This document shows positions 10,201 through 19,618 of a stretch of 64,000 nt of DNA, piece after piece. The position numbers and the translations under genes are program-made. The notes beneath the pieces were generated by a model that saw only the letters and a list, made by a program, of their open reading frames with translations, made no database searches and was not told where the DNA came from. The stretch comes from Desulfosoma sp. (GTDB taxonomy: Bacteria; Desulfobacterota; Syntrophobacteria; Syntrophobacterales; DSM-9756): contig JBBFKY010000003.1 in NCBI GenBank assembly GCA_037481875.1, positions 303,235-367,234 of the forward strand, in the 5' to 3' direction. Numbering within the stretch: position 1 is the stretch's first letter; the number at the start of each line of letters is the position of its first letter.

Positions 10201-10802
10201 CAGGGGTACAAGGGAACGTAAACATCCAAAATCCCACCGCGGCGGCTGAAATCGCCGTATTCCTCCACGAGCGTCGTCGGGTAGTAACCTCCAGCCACCA
10301 AGCGTCGCACCAAGGCTTCCACATCGACCGTTTCTCCCACGACGCGGTATTCGGTGCTTTCCGTAAGCACTTGAGGGGGTATCACTCTTTCAAGAATCGC
10401 GGCTGCGGATGTAACCAATACAAAAGGTCTGTTCAGGTTCTTCATGCTCCACAGACTTCTCAACCGATGAGCTGTGGATTCCATTTTGCCTAAAACCTGT
10501 GCCTGATGACCGAATCGGGAAGGAAACCTCAAGAGCTTTCGATCCAGCGGGTCCGAGCTTCGATGGGATTCCAGAAAGAACTGGATCTCGTCGGCCACGT
10601 ATCCCACTTCTCGGTCAGAAAAAGTGATCACCACCACAGGGCGTTTCACGACGTCGATAAGTTGCGCCACCCATAAGGCCAGAGCCGAGGAGGGCATGTG
10701 GGACAGAGAAAGGGGATTGACGCCCTTTCGAACCAGTTCCGCCATGTGTGAGGCGGAAAGGGAAACATCATCGTCAAAAGTTTTAAGAGGTCGCTTTTCC
10801 AT
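7218..10802 (-). CDS. mfd: Transcription-repair coupling factor Mfd
   Basis: Mfd removes stalled RNA polymerase and recruits UvrA. Features in order: UvrB-homology module ([24 protein letters not shown]), RNA-polymerase interaction domain ([17 protein letters not shown]), RecG-like helicase with Walker [12 protein letters not shown], box II DEEQRFG and motif [14 protein letters not shown], motif [11 protein letters not shown], and the C-terminal TRCF domain. From the ATG at 10802 the protein is 1194 residues, close to the family norm. The frame extends to a GTG at 10904 giving 34 extra residues. Neither start has a strong ribosome site, so the N-terminus is uncertain. Confidence 0.96.
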   Translation of the reverse strand: MEKRPLKTFDDDVSLSASHMAELVRKGVNPLSLSHMPSSALALWVAQLIDVVKRPVVVITFSDREVGYVADEIQFFLESHRSSDPLDRKLLRFPSRFGHQAQVLGKMESTAHRLRSLWSMKNLNRPFVLVTSAAAILERVIPPQVLTESTEYRVVGETVDVEALVRRLVAGGYYPTTLVEEYGDFSRRGGILDVYVPLYPWPVRMEFSGDVLESIRLFHPATQRSLAVLEEVVLMPASEVVLHDEGRRRARRLLMEDVHTGRLSPSLGNVWLERLETEHQSSAFEGVLSVFYEELATLFDYLPQEVVVLWSDYAELKKELHEIYGRLLWEWGQKDDQEVWRRPAQELLLAPESVEGFSRRFQNVWVNAMSDRKEAAVHCDVGVRTQSDLCLALKSHPKRERLLEPVVQQVRSWQKQGFCAVIVSDHPEQSKRLRELLTHYGMEPEGTLRGSDLVRPRRPEERALYLAVGPIRAGFIWPGHHLALVSETELFGKRRVRPQKKKTLAGLFLSSFEDLHEGDLVVHVDHGIGVYRGLVHLTVGQMESDFLQLDYQDGDRLYVPVDKLHKVQKYLGIEGADVRVDKLGGKAWETAKRKARESAERVAQELLKIYALRQIRQGTAFSPPDSVFREFEATFAFDETPDQIRAIEDVLQDMCSPRPMDRLICGDVGYGKTEVALRAAFKAAMDGKQVAMLTPTTVLAEQHFATFQERLRDFPLTVDVLSRFRTPSEQKRILERLQSGALDIVIGTHRLLQKDVVFRDLGLLIIDEEQRFGVRHKERIKELRVSVDVLTLTATPIPRTLHMALTGIRDLSTIETAPQDRKAVETVVCPFDELTIREAVTRELRRGGQVFFVHNHVQTILRMADKIRSLVPEARVEVAHGQMKERDLEKIMLDFVHRKVDVLVCTTIIESGLDIPAANTILINRADKMGLAQIYQLRGRVGRSAEQAYAYLLIPGEHLITRDAQKRLRALMDFSELGSGFKIALNDLQIRGGGTILGSAQSGHIASVGYELYLELLEETIRKMKGEELEEALPDPEIALPVAAYVPTPFMPFPDQRLVAYKRLSGAKTQQEIDDIAKEWRDRFGPLPDEAKSLLVLARLRLLMKTLRITRLESTGSVFTFTFMEPPHVDSVLESLGDAKCSITMHGERKMNVDLEARTALAALVRLKRILQALVDHVRDHSQFNRLVSTPPSG

Positions 10803-11049
10803 GGGTTGAACGTATGGGGCGTGCAAAGCTTTTCCAAACCTCCCAACTTTTTGATTGCACCATAATCCTGAACCGTTTTGCCGTAAAGACGATGCCTTTT
10901 CCACACTTCCAAATATTTTGTCATCAAAAATTTCTCGATTATCAAGAAGCCGGTGGAGAGGATTTTTCTTGATGTGAAGGATCCGGTATAATCGCCGTCA
11001 CGTTCAGGACGCTTATACCCCTGTGACTCTGTCCACGTGGAGAGCCAAG

Positions 11050-12474
11050 ATGTCGAACGACCAAAGGCGAACGATTCAGGATTGTCTGCGCAGACTTCCC
11101 AGCGTGGACGAACTTCTCAAGGATTCCACCATTCAAGAGCTGTTGGCCAGGGTCCCCAGAAAACTTGTGGTGGAAAGTCTTCGAGAGGCTCTGGAAACCG
11201 CTCGACGGCATCTGTTGTCGCACCGGGAAGACCCCTTACCCCCCGTGCCGTCCGTCACGGAACTCGTGCAAGTGGCCTTGGTTCTGTGCGAGCAAAAAAA
11301 TGCCTTCACCCTTCAACCCGTCGTCAACGCCACAGGCATCGTGGTTCACACCAATCTGGGACGCTCCCTGCTGGCCGAAGAGGCTCTTGAGAGGCTGCAG
11401 GTGGTCTGTCGTTCTTATTCCAATCTGGAATATGATCTGGTCCACGGCCGCCGTGGGTCCCGTTACGTGCATGCCGAAGCTATTCTTCGAGAAATTACGG
11501 GAGCCGAAGCGGCGCTCGTGGTCAACAACAACGCCGCTGCTGTCCTACTGGTGCTCAATACCCTTGCCAAAGGACAGGAAGTCATTGTGTCTCGAGGGCA
11601 ATTGGTGGAAATCGGGGGCTCTTTTCGTATTCCTGATGTCATGGCCGCAAGTGGCGCCATTCTTCGCGAGGTGGGATGCACCAATCGAACCCATCTCTAT
11701 GATTATGAAAACGCCATTGGAGAACGAACCCGGCTCTTGATGAAGGTGCACTGCAGCAATTATCGCCTGGTGGGGTTCACCGCCGAAGTTCCTCTGGAAG
11801 ATCTCGTTCAATTGGCCCATCGTCATCAGCTTCTGGTCGTGGAAGACCTTGGAAGCGGCTCCCTGGTGGATGTCTCCCCTGTCGGGCTGCCTCAGGAACC
11901 CACAGCTCAGCAGGCCTTGCGTGCCGGTGTGGATGTCGTCACGTTCAGCGGGGATAAACTGCTGGGAGGCCCTCAGGCTGGGATCATCTTAGGACGAAAA
12001 GAACTCATCGCTCAGTGCAAGAAAAATCCTCTGACCCGCGCTCTTCGAGTGGACAAGATGACCTTGGCCGCCCTGGAAGCCACATTGCGCCTGTACCGCG
12101 ATGAACCTACAGCTTGGCGCCGTATCCCCACGCTGGAAATGATCGCTCGGCCTTTGGAAATCCTCCGCGACGCAGCCATTCGTCTGGCCCAAAAAATTCA
12201 AGAAAGAACCGATGGTTCCCTCTGGAACGTCCAGGTCAGTGAAGGGTTTTCCCAGGTAGGTGGAGGTGCCTTGCCGGAAAGGAATCTGCCCACCTACGTT
12301 GTGGCCGTCTCCTCAAAACGCTGGAGCGCTAACCAGTTGGAACAATTTCTTCGAGCCAACAACCCGCCTATTATCGGCCGGATTGAATCCGAACGGTTTC
12401 TTATGGATCTGCGAACACTTCGAGACGGGGATGAAGAAACCATCGTGGAAGCCTTCACCCGACTGGCCGGCTGA
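11050..12474 (+). CDS. selA: L-seryl-tRNA(Sec) selenium transferase (selenocysteine synthase)
   Basis: A PLP enzyme converting Ser-tRNA(Sec) to Sec-tRNA(Sec). The 474-residue protein carries the N-terminal helical domain, NATGIVVHTNLGRS, and the PLP-lysine motif VVTFSGDKLLGGPQAG (Lys about 303). I chose the ATG at 11050, preceded by GGAGAG at 11039-11044, over a GTG at 11023. selB and selC are not in the window. Its presence shows that the organism decodes UGA as selenocysteine and supports the HesB-like selenoprotein 1.6 kb downstream. A TATAAT box at 10987-10992 may be its -10 element. Confidence 0.96.
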   Translation: MSNDQRRTIQDCLRRLPSVDELLKDSTIQELLARVPRKLVVESLREALETARRHLLSHREDPLPPVPSVTELVQVALVLCEQKNAFTLQPVVNATGIVVHTNLGRSLLAEEALERLQVVCRSYSNLEYDLVHGRRGSRYVHAEAILREITGAEAALVVNNNAAAVLLVLNTLAKGQEVIVSRGQLVEIGGSFRIPDVMAASGAILREVGCTNRTHLYDYENAIGERTRLLMKVHCSNYRLVGFTAEVPLEDLVQLAHRHQLLVVEDLGSGSLVDVSPVGLPQEPTAQQALRAGVDVVTFSGDKLLGGPQAGIILGRKELIAQCKKNPLTRALRVDKMTLAALEATLRLYRDEPTAWRRIPTLEMIARPLEILRDAAIRLAQKIQERTDGSLWNVQVSEGFSQVGGGALPERNLPTYVVAVSSKRWSANQLEQFLRANNPPIIGRIESERFLMDLRTLRDGDEETIVEAFTRLAG

Positions 12475-12541
12475 AGAAAGGCTTTTAAGCTCCAGGATTA
12501 TTGCATGAAGGATGATGTGTCGGGGTTCTTTGAAAGATTTT

Positions 12542-13795
12542 TTAATCAGCCTCTCCCATGTCACTTCCAAGCGAAGCTTTGGAAGAACAACGGTAACGTA
12601 AAGATGGAAGGGCTCGAAGGGCCAACAGAGCCATTAGGAAAAAGAGAATCCCCGTGGCGGTAAAAGTCGCTCGAAGTCCGAACCCCTGGGCAACAGCCGC
12701 ACCAATCAACGGGGCCACCGCGCGGGAACCAGACACCACAGAACTGTCCAAGCCGTACACGGCCCCCTCTTCTCCCGGGGTCGTATAGGCTGCAAGAAGA
12801 GCGCTGGTGGAAGGCAGTGTGCCACCCATGGCCAACCCACACACAGCTTGAAGGGCCAGCAGTTGCCAGGCTTCCTGAACGAAGCTTTGCGGCACATAAG
12901 CTATCCCGCTCAGAAGAGCACACATGACCAAAACACGCTCATGACCGATCCTGTCGCCAAGTCTTCCCCACAACACAGCGGAAAGGGCGCCCGTAAAAGC
13001 CACCACGGCAAAGACAAGCCCGGTAAAGGTGTTGACCGAAGCTTCGGGTCCAAGAAGGGTCTGAATGAAAAAAGGGGCAATGGGGACAATCATCATGCGC
13101 CCAAGATAGGCGAAAAAGCGTAGTCCATAAGCCATGCCCACCCCAGGATGCTGAAACACGCTTTGCCAAGATTTCCACAAGCCTGAGGAAAAACCACGGG
13201 GCTTGTCCCCTTCCGGAGCTTGAAAAACTTCACGCACGCCCACCGTCACCAGGACGCCCGCCATGGCCAACAGGGCTCCCGTGATCAGAAAAGCGACACG
13301 ATAGCCCACCGTGTCGGCCAAAATGCCACCAAGCAAAGGCCCTACGGCGATCCCTGCTGTAAGGCCCAGTTGCATAACGCCCATGGCATAGCCCATGCGA
13401 TGCCTCGGAACCGCAGCTGCCACCAACGCATTGGCCGAGGAAATGACGCCGGTTACCAGACCTTGGAAAGCACGAAGCGCGACCAACTCTTCCGCAGTAC
13501 GCACATAAGCCATGGCCGCCAGAACCAAGGCCCCTCCAAATAGGGACCGCTTCACCATGAGCTTTCGTCCAAAACGATCCCCCAAACTACCCCAGATGGG
13601 TGAGGCAATCATCATGGTGAGAGCCTGGGAGGAAAAAACAAGGCCGGCTAAGAGCTTGGCTTCCAAGTGCCAAGAAGAAGGAAGCTGCTGCACATACAAA
13701 GGAAGAAATGGAAAAATGACGGAAAATCCAACCGCCGAAATCAGTTGAGCCACGAACATGATCCACAAGGTGCGCTGCCAGTGGACGTCTTCCAC
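12542..13795 (-). CDS. MFS drug/H+ antiporter-like transporter
   Basis: A 417-residue, 12-helix major facilitator. The cytoplasmic motif A occurs in both halves: GSLGDRFGRKLMVKRS near 70-85 and GRLGDRIGHERVL near 283. The sequence most resembles the TetA/DHA1 12-TM exporters, including the antiporter motif region LGLTAGIAVGPLLGG in helix 5. The substrate cannot be told from sequence. The GTG start at 13795 is preceded by GGAGG with a 5-nt gap. It is convergent with selA and has no operon partner. Confidence 0.88.
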   Translation of the reverse strand: MEDVHWQRTLWIMFVAQLISAVGFSVIFPFLPLYVQQLPSSWHLEAKLLAGLVFSSQALTMMIASPIWGSLGDRFGRKLMVKRSLFGGALVLAAMAYVRTAEELVALRAFQGLVTGVISSANALVAAAVPRHRMGYAMGVMQLGLTAGIAVGPLLGGILADTVGYRVAFLITGALLAMAGVLVTVGVREVFQAPEGDKPRGFSSGLWKSWQSVFQHPGVGMAYGLRFFAYLGRMMIVPIAPFFIQTLLGPEASVNTFTGLVFAVVAFTGALSAVLWGRLGDRIGHERVLVMCALLSGIAYVPQSFVQEAWQLLALQAVCGLAMGGTLPSTSALLAAYTTPGEEGAVYGLDSSVVSGSRAVAPLIGAAVAQGFGLRATFTATGILFFLMALLALRALPSLRYRCSSKASLGSDMGEAD

Positions 13796-13967
13796 GCCGA
13801 CCTCCGAAAGGATATCTCACCAACCCACATCAACCGTAAAATGCATCCTATCCTAGCCGGAATCCTTGCGCGGAAACAACCTAGTTCCTTTTGTCCCTTC
13901 AAAGCTCGTACTGCACATCTCACTTCTCAAACCGATCAATTGTTGCTAAGGTGCGCCCCTGCTCAAG

Positions 13968-13996
13968 TTGACACGGTGTAAGGCCATGCCTAACAG
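13968..13996 (+). promoter_or_regulatory. Predicted sigma70-type promoter of the HesB-like selenoprotein gene
   Basis: TTGACA at 13968-13973 and TAACAG at 13991-13996 are separated by exactly 17 nt. The start codon is 34 nt downstream, with an AGAAGGAG ribosome site between. The -35 is perfect; the -10 matches three of six consensus bases. Confidence 0.6.
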
Positions 13997-14029
13997 AGAG
14001 GAAAAGACTCAAGAGAGAAGGAGAATACG

Positions 14030-14353
14030 ATGGTTCACATGACCCCAAAAGCGGAAGAGGTCCTCAAGGAGTACTTCCAGGGCAAGGAAGTTCATCCCAT
14101 TCGAATATTTTTGCAGCAAGGCGGGTGAAGCGGTCCGTCACTGGCAATGGTTCTGGATGAACCTACGAACTCGGACGCAGTCTTCATGATCAATGGTTTC
14201 ACTTTGGTTGTAAACCGTAATTTGCTGGAACTCACAAAGTCAATTACCATCGATTTTGTGGATCACGGCATGATTTCCGGGTTCCGTGTCCTGCCTGAAG
14301 TCTCCATCGGGGGCGGTTCTTGCGGAACTTCGTGTGGAGGTTCGTGCGGCTGA
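14030..14353 (+). CDS. HesB/IscA-like selenoprotein (in-frame UGA = Sec33)
   Basis: Reading ATG at 14030 through the TGA at 14126-14128 gives a 107-residue protein ending at 14353. Both sides of the TGA align with the HesB/IscA A-type fold: MTPKAEEVLKEYF and IRIFLQQGG before it, then SGPSLAMVLDEP and FTLVVNRNLLEL after it. The UGA falls exactly where IscA proteins have their first conserved Cys (GGCSG), so selenocysteine replaces the metal/cluster ligand. The C-terminus has a Cys-rich tail with Cys98, Cys102 and Cys106 in a C-x3-C-x3-C pattern. HesB-like selenoproteins are a recognised prokaryotic family. AGAAGGAG precedes the ATG, a promoter lies upstream and a terminator follows. A bacterial SECIS should start right after the UGA; I could not fold it convincingly by eye. 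Confidence 0.88.
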
Positions 14354-14386
14354 AAATCCAAAACGGCCTTCCATAAGCATTGTGGA

Positions 14387-14416
14387 CGAAAAAAGGGCTT
14401 CAGCAGCCCTTTTTTC
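14387..14416. terminator. Bidirectional intrinsic terminator
   Basis: The stem GGGCT/AGCCC with loop TCAGC is flanked by a run of A on the left and TTTTTT on the right. It lies between the convergent selenoprotein gene and the ubiB-like gene and could stop transcription from either side. Confidence 0.85.
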
Positions 14417-14462
14417 GTGCTCTTTCCATGCCCGAGGACTAAACCCTCGGCTCAACCTCCAT

Positions 14463-16121
14463 TTAAAAACGGCGGGAACGAATAATGGTGCTAATCAGCC
14501 AGAGGCCCAACAGCCCCGAGACAATGTAGCCTACAATACCCAAAGCCGGGTATCCGAACAGATACGGTTCAACGCCGGTTGTAATGATCATGGAAGATCC
14601 AATGATCATGGCTGCGATAATGAGCCCCAAGGTCAGCCGATTGGACATGCTGTCGAGAGTGCGTCTGAGATCGCCCAGGTTTTCGTGCTGAAATCGAACA
14701 TTGAATTCCCCTCGTTGCATCTTGTCCAGAATCTGTAAGATTCGAGGCGGCACCTCCTTTTGCATTTGACCTAAGTGGCGCAAACTGCGCCGAAAATTTC
14801 GCAACAGTTCTTGAATTTTCCATCGCTCCATGGACAAGCGCTTCACCAAATCCTCGGCTTCCTCAACCGCGTTGAGATTCGGCGCCAATTCTCTCGCTGT
14901 CCCTTCAGCGGTGATAAGGGCTCGAATCATCATGGCGAGATCCGATGGCAAATGCAGCTTGTAGTCCCGAAGCAGCGTTGCGATCTCCATAAGAAGGGAT
15001 CCCAGATCGATTTGTTCCAAAGGAATCCCGTGGTAGGCGTCCAGGAGGTCCAGAATTTCACGGTGAATGAGGACACGGTCTTGAGCACTGGGTCCACCGC
15101 GGGCAAATTCCAGAACAATTTCCAAGACTCTGTCGCTGTCCTTTTCCACAATAGCATGAATGAGGTCAATAATCTCATAGCGCATCTCACGACTTAGGCG
15201 ACCCACCATACCCCAATCCAGCAGGCAGATGGCTCCCGTCTCCGTGACCAAAATGTTTCCCGGATGTGGATCGGCATGGAAAAAACCGTCTTCGAGAATT
15301 TGCTTGACCATGGCCTTCAAGCCAAGCCGGGCCAATTGAAATTTCTCTTCTGATTCGGCCTCGACCATGACTTCCGAGAGTCGTCGACCTTCGATGAGTT
15401 CCATGGTGAGCACATGCCGGCTGACGTAGGAATCGAAAACCCGAGGCGCAAAACAGTGCTCAAAGCCATGAAAATTGGTTCGAAAAATTCGTATATTTCT
15501 TGCTTCAAGCGTGAAGTCCAACTCGCGCATCATAGTGCGCCGAAGTTCTCTTGCCAGATGAGGAAGTTCATAGACACGAAAATCTTCCAGTCTCTCGTGA
15601 ATTTCGTGCGCAACGATTTCCAAAATATAAAGATCTTTTTTGATGATTTGAGCGATGGCAGGACGCTGCACTTTAACGGCTGCAGGGTGTCCCGATGGAG
15701 CCAGCACGGCCCGATGGACTTGAGCCATGGACGCCGAGGCCAAAGGTTCCTCCTCAAACTGGGAGAAAACTTCCTTCAGAGGCTTTCCCAGGGATTTTTC
15801 GACGACGGTGCGGATTTGAGAAAAGGGCACCGGTGCGACGTCTTCTCGAAGCTTTCTCAATTCTTGAATAAGAGGGTACGGGAGAAGATCCGGCCGGAGA
15901 CTCATCATCTGGCCGAATTTGACAAAGGTCGGACCCAAGTCTTCCAAAGCCCGGCGGATTCTCTCAAACGTGCTCGTTTCTGGGTCCAGGGAATGGCGAC
16001 TACCCGGAAGACGGCGGGTGGGAAACCCCAAGCGGTTCAAGACATCGTCAAAACCATATCGAAAAAGGATCACGGCGATGTCTTTGAATCGCCCCAGGTG
16101 CATGATTGTTTTAAAATCCAC
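14463..16121 (-). CDS. UbiB/ABC1-family atypical kinase
   Basis: A 552-residue protein of the UbiB/AarF/ADCK family, atypical kinases or ATPases tied to isoprenoid quinone synthesis. Visible motifs are the KxGQ signature (FVKFGQMMSLRPDLLP), the Ala-rich nucleotide loop ASASMAQVHRA, the catalytic lysine region AAVKVQRP, HADPHPGNILV, and the DFG-equivalent LDWGMVG. Two C-terminal hydrophobic helices end in TIIRSRRF. In an anaerobe a role with menaquinone, or with a lipid, is more likely than ubiquinone. The GTG start at 16121 follows GAGGGGG. The phasin-like gene 43 nt upstream is a common neighbour. Confidence 0.88.
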   Translation of the reverse strand: MDFKTIMHLGRFKDIAVILFRYGFDDVLNRLGFPTRRLPGSRHSLDPETSTFERIRRALEDLGPTFVKFGQMMSLRPDLLPYPLIQELRKLREDVAPVPFSQIRTVVEKSLGKPLKEVFSQFEEEPLASASMAQVHRAVLAPSGHPAAVKVQRPAIAQIIKKDLYILEIVAHEIHERLEDFRVYELPHLARELRRTMMRELDFTLEARNIRIFRTNFHGFEHCFAPRVFDSYVSRHVLTMELIEGRRLSEVMVEAESEEKFQLARLGLKAMVKQILEDGFFHADPHPGNILVTETGAICLLDWGMVGRLSREMRYEIIDLIHAIVEKDSDRVLEIVLEFARGGPSAQDRVLIHREILDLLDAYHGIPLEQIDLGSLLMEIATLLRDYKLHLPSDLAMMIRALITAEGTARELAPNLNAVEEAEDLVKRLSMERWKIQELLRNFRRSLRHLGQMQKEVPPRILQILDKMQRGEFNVRFQHENLGDLRRTLDSMSNRLTLGLIIAAMIIGSSMIITTGVEPYLFGYPALGIVGYIVSGLLGLWLISTIIRSRRF

Positions 16122-16164
16122 GCGGCCCCCTCATGTCCAGAGGCATGTGACGGGCCCTTGGCCC

Positions 16165-16485
16165 TTAGCCCTTGCTCAAACGTTCTTCCAGCATGGAGAC
16201 CCGCTTTTCAAGGTTTTCCAGTCGATCTTTGATCCCTTCCACCTCGCTGCGTCGTGCCACATCCACGCGCTCCACAGCTTTTTTAATGTTTTCACTGAGC
16301 GATTGCTGAATCTCTTCCCATTGTCGCTCCCCACTGCGAATGAGCTCCTCTGCCAGATTGTCGGCTTCCTCTCGAGAAAGCTTTCCCTCTTCAACCAGGG
16401 TTTTGGTGGCTTTTTCCACCCGCTCCTTGGTCATCACCACAGCGCCCAGACTCGCTAGAAGCCCTTTTCTGATGAGCTCCAACAT
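16165..16485 (-). CDS. Phasin-like coiled-coil protein
   Basis: A 106-residue, wholly helical protein: a short hydrophobic start (LIRKGLLASLGAVVMTKERVEKA), then charged heptads ending in EGIKDRLENLEKRVSMLEERL. This matches the polyhydroxyalkanoate granule-associated (phasin, PhaF/PhaI-like) family. Genomes with this small protein often have it beside a UbiB-like kinase, as here, and not always with PHA synthase, so a granule role is not certain. It is probably co-transcribed with the downstream kinase. Confidence 0.75.
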   Translation of the reverse strand: MLELIRKGLLASLGAVVMTKERVEKATKTLVEEGKLSREEADNLAEELIRSGERQWEEIQQSLSENIKKAVERVDVARRSEVEGIKDRLENLEKRVSMLEERLSKG

Positions 16486-16551
16486 GGCTTCCGCTCCTTT
16501 TCATTTTAAGGTTCAGCGATGCGTGGGAATCAAAGGCCCAATCGCGACAGA

Positions 16552-17463
16552 TCACAAACCTTCTACCCGTAGTTCAATATAGGTGTCCCCCTGCACCTGT
16601 AAGCCGTGATGCCGGGTTTTCTTTCCAAGGTTTTTCAATCGTAACCTCGTGCCGTTGGAAACCCCCGGAGGAATTCGCACCGCCACACGCTTATTGTCCA
16701 AATGGGGTAAGGCCACCTCCATCACCGTCCCATGCATGGCTTCCTCCAAATCAATGGTCAGCCGATACACCACATCGGCGTCGCCTTCCCCATGTCCCCC
16801 TTCCCCATGTGTTTTATCTGCGAGCCCTACCCATTCCAAGGCCTTACGCACCATACGCTTGCCCAAGTTCTTTCCAGCCTGGTAAAGAAGTGAGGCTCCC
16901 ATTTTCAATACGGGAAGAATGAACGAAGATTTGGACGGCGGCTGAGAAAAACTTTGATGGCGATGGGTTGCGGAATCCGCAGCAGGCCCTCGCGAGTAAT
17001 GATACATTCGAACCCCTTCCGGTCCTCCCCACATGGTGGTTCGAAAAATAAAGGTTCTACCCCCAAAGAAAATGTTGTTCAAAAAGCTATCGTCAAAACG
17101 GAACCCCATGCGCTCGAATTCTCGACGCATTTCCGAAAATATTTCCTGAGCCTGTCGGCTTGTGAAGAAATCGCGAAAGATGTCTTCCTGACTGTAACCA
17201 AAGCCGCCCCCAACTCCGTACGGTCCACCGGGCTGATAACCCATGGCACGGTACCGGTCATATTCGGCCCTCTTTTGAGGATCCGATAACACCCCATAGG
17301 CTTCATTGATTTTCTTGAACCGCTCTTCCGCCTTTGGATCTCCTGGATTACGATCCGGATGGGTTTCCAGAGCCAGTTTTCGAAAGGCCCGCTTGATCTC
17401 CTCCGCCGAGGCGTCCGATGAAACCCCTAGGATGGTGTAATAGTCGTTATGGCTTGAATTCAT
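16552..17463 (-). CDS. DnaJ-like co-chaperone lacking the zinc-finger
   Basis: A 303-residue protein with an N-terminal J domain (about 7-72) and the HPD tripeptide at 35-37, needed to stimulate a DnaK ATPase. A Gly-rich and poorly conserved middle follows, then a DnaJ C-terminal substrate domain ([29 protein letters not shown]). There are no CxxCxGxG repeats and only one C-terminal beta domain, so it is shorter than CbpA and is likely a specialised J protein. I chose the ATG at 17463 (AAGGAAAT upstream) over the frame to 17538. No dnaK is nearby. Confidence 0.88.
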   Translation of the reverse strand: MNSSHNDYYTILGVSSDASAEEIKRAFRKLALETHPDRNPGDPKAEERFKKINEAYGVLSDPQKRAEYDRYRAMGYQPGGPYGVGGGFGYSQEDIFRDFFTSRQAQEIFSEMRREFERMGFRFDDSFLNNIFFGGRTFIFRTTMWGGPEGVRMYHYSRGPAADSATHRHQSFSQPPSKSSFILPVLKMGASLLYQAGKNLGKRMVRKALEWVGLADKTHGEGGHGEGDADVVYRLTIDLEEAMHGTVMEVALPHLDNKRVAVRIPPGVSNGTRLRLKNLGKKTRHHGLQVQGDTYIELRVEGL

Positions 17464-17655
17464 AGTGATTTCCTTCCACAAAAAATTTCTGAAACTCTGC
17501 AGCCGAACCCTTCCAGGATTCTGGAAGATTTTTTGCAACTTCTAAATATTACCACATGAGCCGAAAAGGGAGAGAGAAATCGTCGCAAGGTTTACGTCCA
17601 TTTAGAGCATGCAAAGGCCCGCGCTTCAATCGCACCGATAGCTTTATGGTCAAAA

Positions 17656-19419
17656 TCACGCCTTGGCGGAGATGCTTCCGCATACGCCGCAGCTTCGACA
17701 GCTTGGCTCTTGAGCGCACGGTTCCGAGGGATGGGCCTGCAAAGCCTTTTCGTATTGGGAACGTAAAAAGGATCGCCTGATTCCATGATCCACAATCTCC
17801 CACGGAAATCGTTCATCCAGCTCCCTTTCCCGCATAACCCAAAAATCAGGATTGAGCACCGACTCTCTTGCCACCTGGCTCCAACTGATGTTTTTCACCA
17901 CCACCTTTTCCAATAGATCGCCCACTCTTCGATCTCCTCGACTCAGGAGCGCTTGGACGTAAGCCCATTTGGGCATATCAAAATGAACACGTACATTGGC
18001 CACCTTCCCCAAAGCCTGTTGGAGCCATTTCGCCTTTCCCCTTAACCCCCCTACACCTTCAAAAGGGGCCCACTGCAACGGGGTAAAAGGTTTTGGCACA
18101 AAGGAATGGACACTCAAAGTGATAATCCCCACCTTTTTTCGACCTCGACCCTGCTCGAGCACGCGATGCTTGACTTTTTTGACCAAATCCACCACAGCCG
18201 CCAAATCGTCCCGAGTTTCCGAAGGTAATCCGATCATAAAATAAAGTTTCAGGTGTTGAACACCACAGTCCGTAAGACGCTCAGCCGCCATAAGCACATC
18301 CTCGTCCGTGAGGTTTTTGCCGATGACGGTGCGCAGCCTTTGGGAACCCGCTTCGGGCGCGATGGCCACTGCCTTTAAGGTGTTCTCTCCCAAAGCCATT
18401 AACAGGTCTGAAGATACCCTGTCCGCTCGAAGTGAGGAAAAATGTACCTGAAGTCCCCATGCCACAAGCTGGCGGCAGAGAAGATTCATATCCGGATAAT
18501 CGGATACAGCCGGACTGACGAGACCGATGCGGGATGTGTAAGGCATCCACTCTTGCACGATGGAAGTGATGACTTCGGGCGAGTGAAACCGGGGAGGTCT
18601 ATAGATAAACCCAGCGGCACAAAAACGACACCCTCTCCCACATCCGCGACCGATCTCGATCAACGCCGTGTCGGAAAATTCTGTTTCTTGAGTGACGATA
18701 ACAGAATGGGCAGGCTTGCCGGAACGTGGATCTGCCTTGGCAGCTGAAACTTTTAAAGGGGCCTTTCCTCGTGGCTCTATGTCCTGCAAAACCCCGGTTG
18801 CAGCATAAATGGGCTTGTAAAGCCGAGGCACATAAATACCGGAACATTGCTCCGAAAAATGCTCCAATAACTCCTGGCGCGACGTCCTGATTCCAGCGGC
18901 TTCGCTCCAGGTGTGCACGAAAGTCTCCGCAAGGCCTTCGGCTTCACCGATGAAGAAAAAATCCATGAAGTTCGCCAGAGGTTCAGGATTCAAAAGAACG
19001 GCGACCCCTCCCGCCGCAACCAAAGGGTCTCGTTCCTGTCGATCGGCACTTCGAACGGAAAGCCCTGCCCAGAGAAGCATCTCGAGCACGGCTGGATAAT
19101 CGTTTTCAAAAGAGATGGAGAAGGCAATGAGGTGAAAATCCGTCAGGGGACGAGCGGATTCCATGGACACCAGATGTTCTCTGCCTGAGCGAAACTCTGA
19201 AACCACTTCAGGGTCCGGATAAAAAACCCTTTCGCATGTCACCTGAGGTATTTGGTTAAAAAGACGGTACACGGTCTGAAAACCCAGGTTGGACATACCC
19301 ACATGGTAGGTGTTGGGAAAGGCAAGGGCGATATGAAGGAAGCCTCCCGGATTTCGGGAGATGATGGTTTTCTCTTTGGATAAGCGAAGCTGAGCTCGAT
19401 GTCTTTGTTTCCAACTCAT
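17656..19419 (-). CDS. TIGR03960-type B12-binding radical SAM protein
   Basis: A 587-residue protein with an N-terminal B12-binding-like fold (IALAFPNTYHVGMSNLG near 30-46; IAFSISFENDYPAVLEML) and a radical SAM domain. The cluster motif is CxxxCxxC at Cys260, Cys264 and Cys267 (RGCGRGCRFC). A Cys-rich tail (CAQEPSCRSCGVCG) ends the protein. This family often sits beside a DUF2344 protein and ribonuclease G; neither is visible here. Its reaction is not established. The gene stands alone, about 200 nt downstream of ftsZ on the same strand. Confidence 0.85.
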   Translation of the reverse strand: MSWKQRHRAQLRLSKEKTIISRNPGGFLHIALAFPNTYHVGMSNLGFQTVYRLFNQIPQVTCERVFYPDPEVVSEFRSGREHLVSMESARPLTDFHLIAFSISFENDYPAVLEMLLWAGLSVRSADRQERDPLVAAGGVAVLLNPEPLANFMDFFFIGEAEGLAETFVHTWSEAAGIRTSRQELLEHFSEQCSGIYVPRLYKPIYAATGVLQDIEPRGKAPLKVSAAKADPRSGKPAHSVIVTQETEFSDTALIEIGRGCGRGCRFCAAGFIYRPPRFHSPEVITSIVQEWMPYTSRIGLVSPAVSDYPDMNLLCRQLVAWGLQVHFSSLRADRVSSDLLMALGENTLKAVAIAPEAGSQRLRTVIGKNLTDEDVLMAAERLTDCGVQHLKLYFMIGLPSETRDDLAAVVDLVKKVKHRVLEQGRGRKKVGIITLSVHSFVPKPFTPLQWAPFEGVGGLRGKAKWLQQALGKVANVRVHFDMPKWAYVQALLSRGDRRVGDLLEKVVVKNISWSQVARESVLNPDFWVMRERELDERFPWEIVDHGIRRSFLRSQYEKALQAHPSEPCAQEPSCRSCGVCGSISAKA

Positions 19420-19618
19420 CAGCGTGCGAGGTCAACGGCTCCAGAGGGAACACTCCCCTCGCTCGCGCACGTAAGCCGGAAACCAGTTTCCCCTATCCCG
19501 AACGACTTGGCCTCGTTTGGCATGTGTTTGAGGAACGGGACGAAACCTTTTGGAGATTCCGATCCCGCTCCCTCATAGCCGCAGGACGGGGAGTCGAACC
19601 ATGGAAAAACGCAAAAAC
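19420..19618. other. Structured spacer between ftsZ and the radical SAM gene
   Basis: There is no coding frame, but the base-pairing potential is high. GTGCGAG (19424-19430) can pair with CTCGCGCAC (19462-19470) around an inner GAGGG/CCCTC. GGAAAC/GTTTCC form a 2-nt-loop hairpin at 19478-19491. I see no T-run to call a terminator and cannot assign it to a known RNA family. Confidence 0.35.

Noticed and set aside
9486-10493. 335-residue plus-strand open frame
   Set aside because: Antisense shadow inside mfd; no family resemblance and no ribosome site.
19585-19605. T-arm-like sequence (GGTTCGACTCC on the minus strand)
   Set aside because: A tRNA would have to extend into the ftsZ coding end, and no acceptor or anticodon arm is present.
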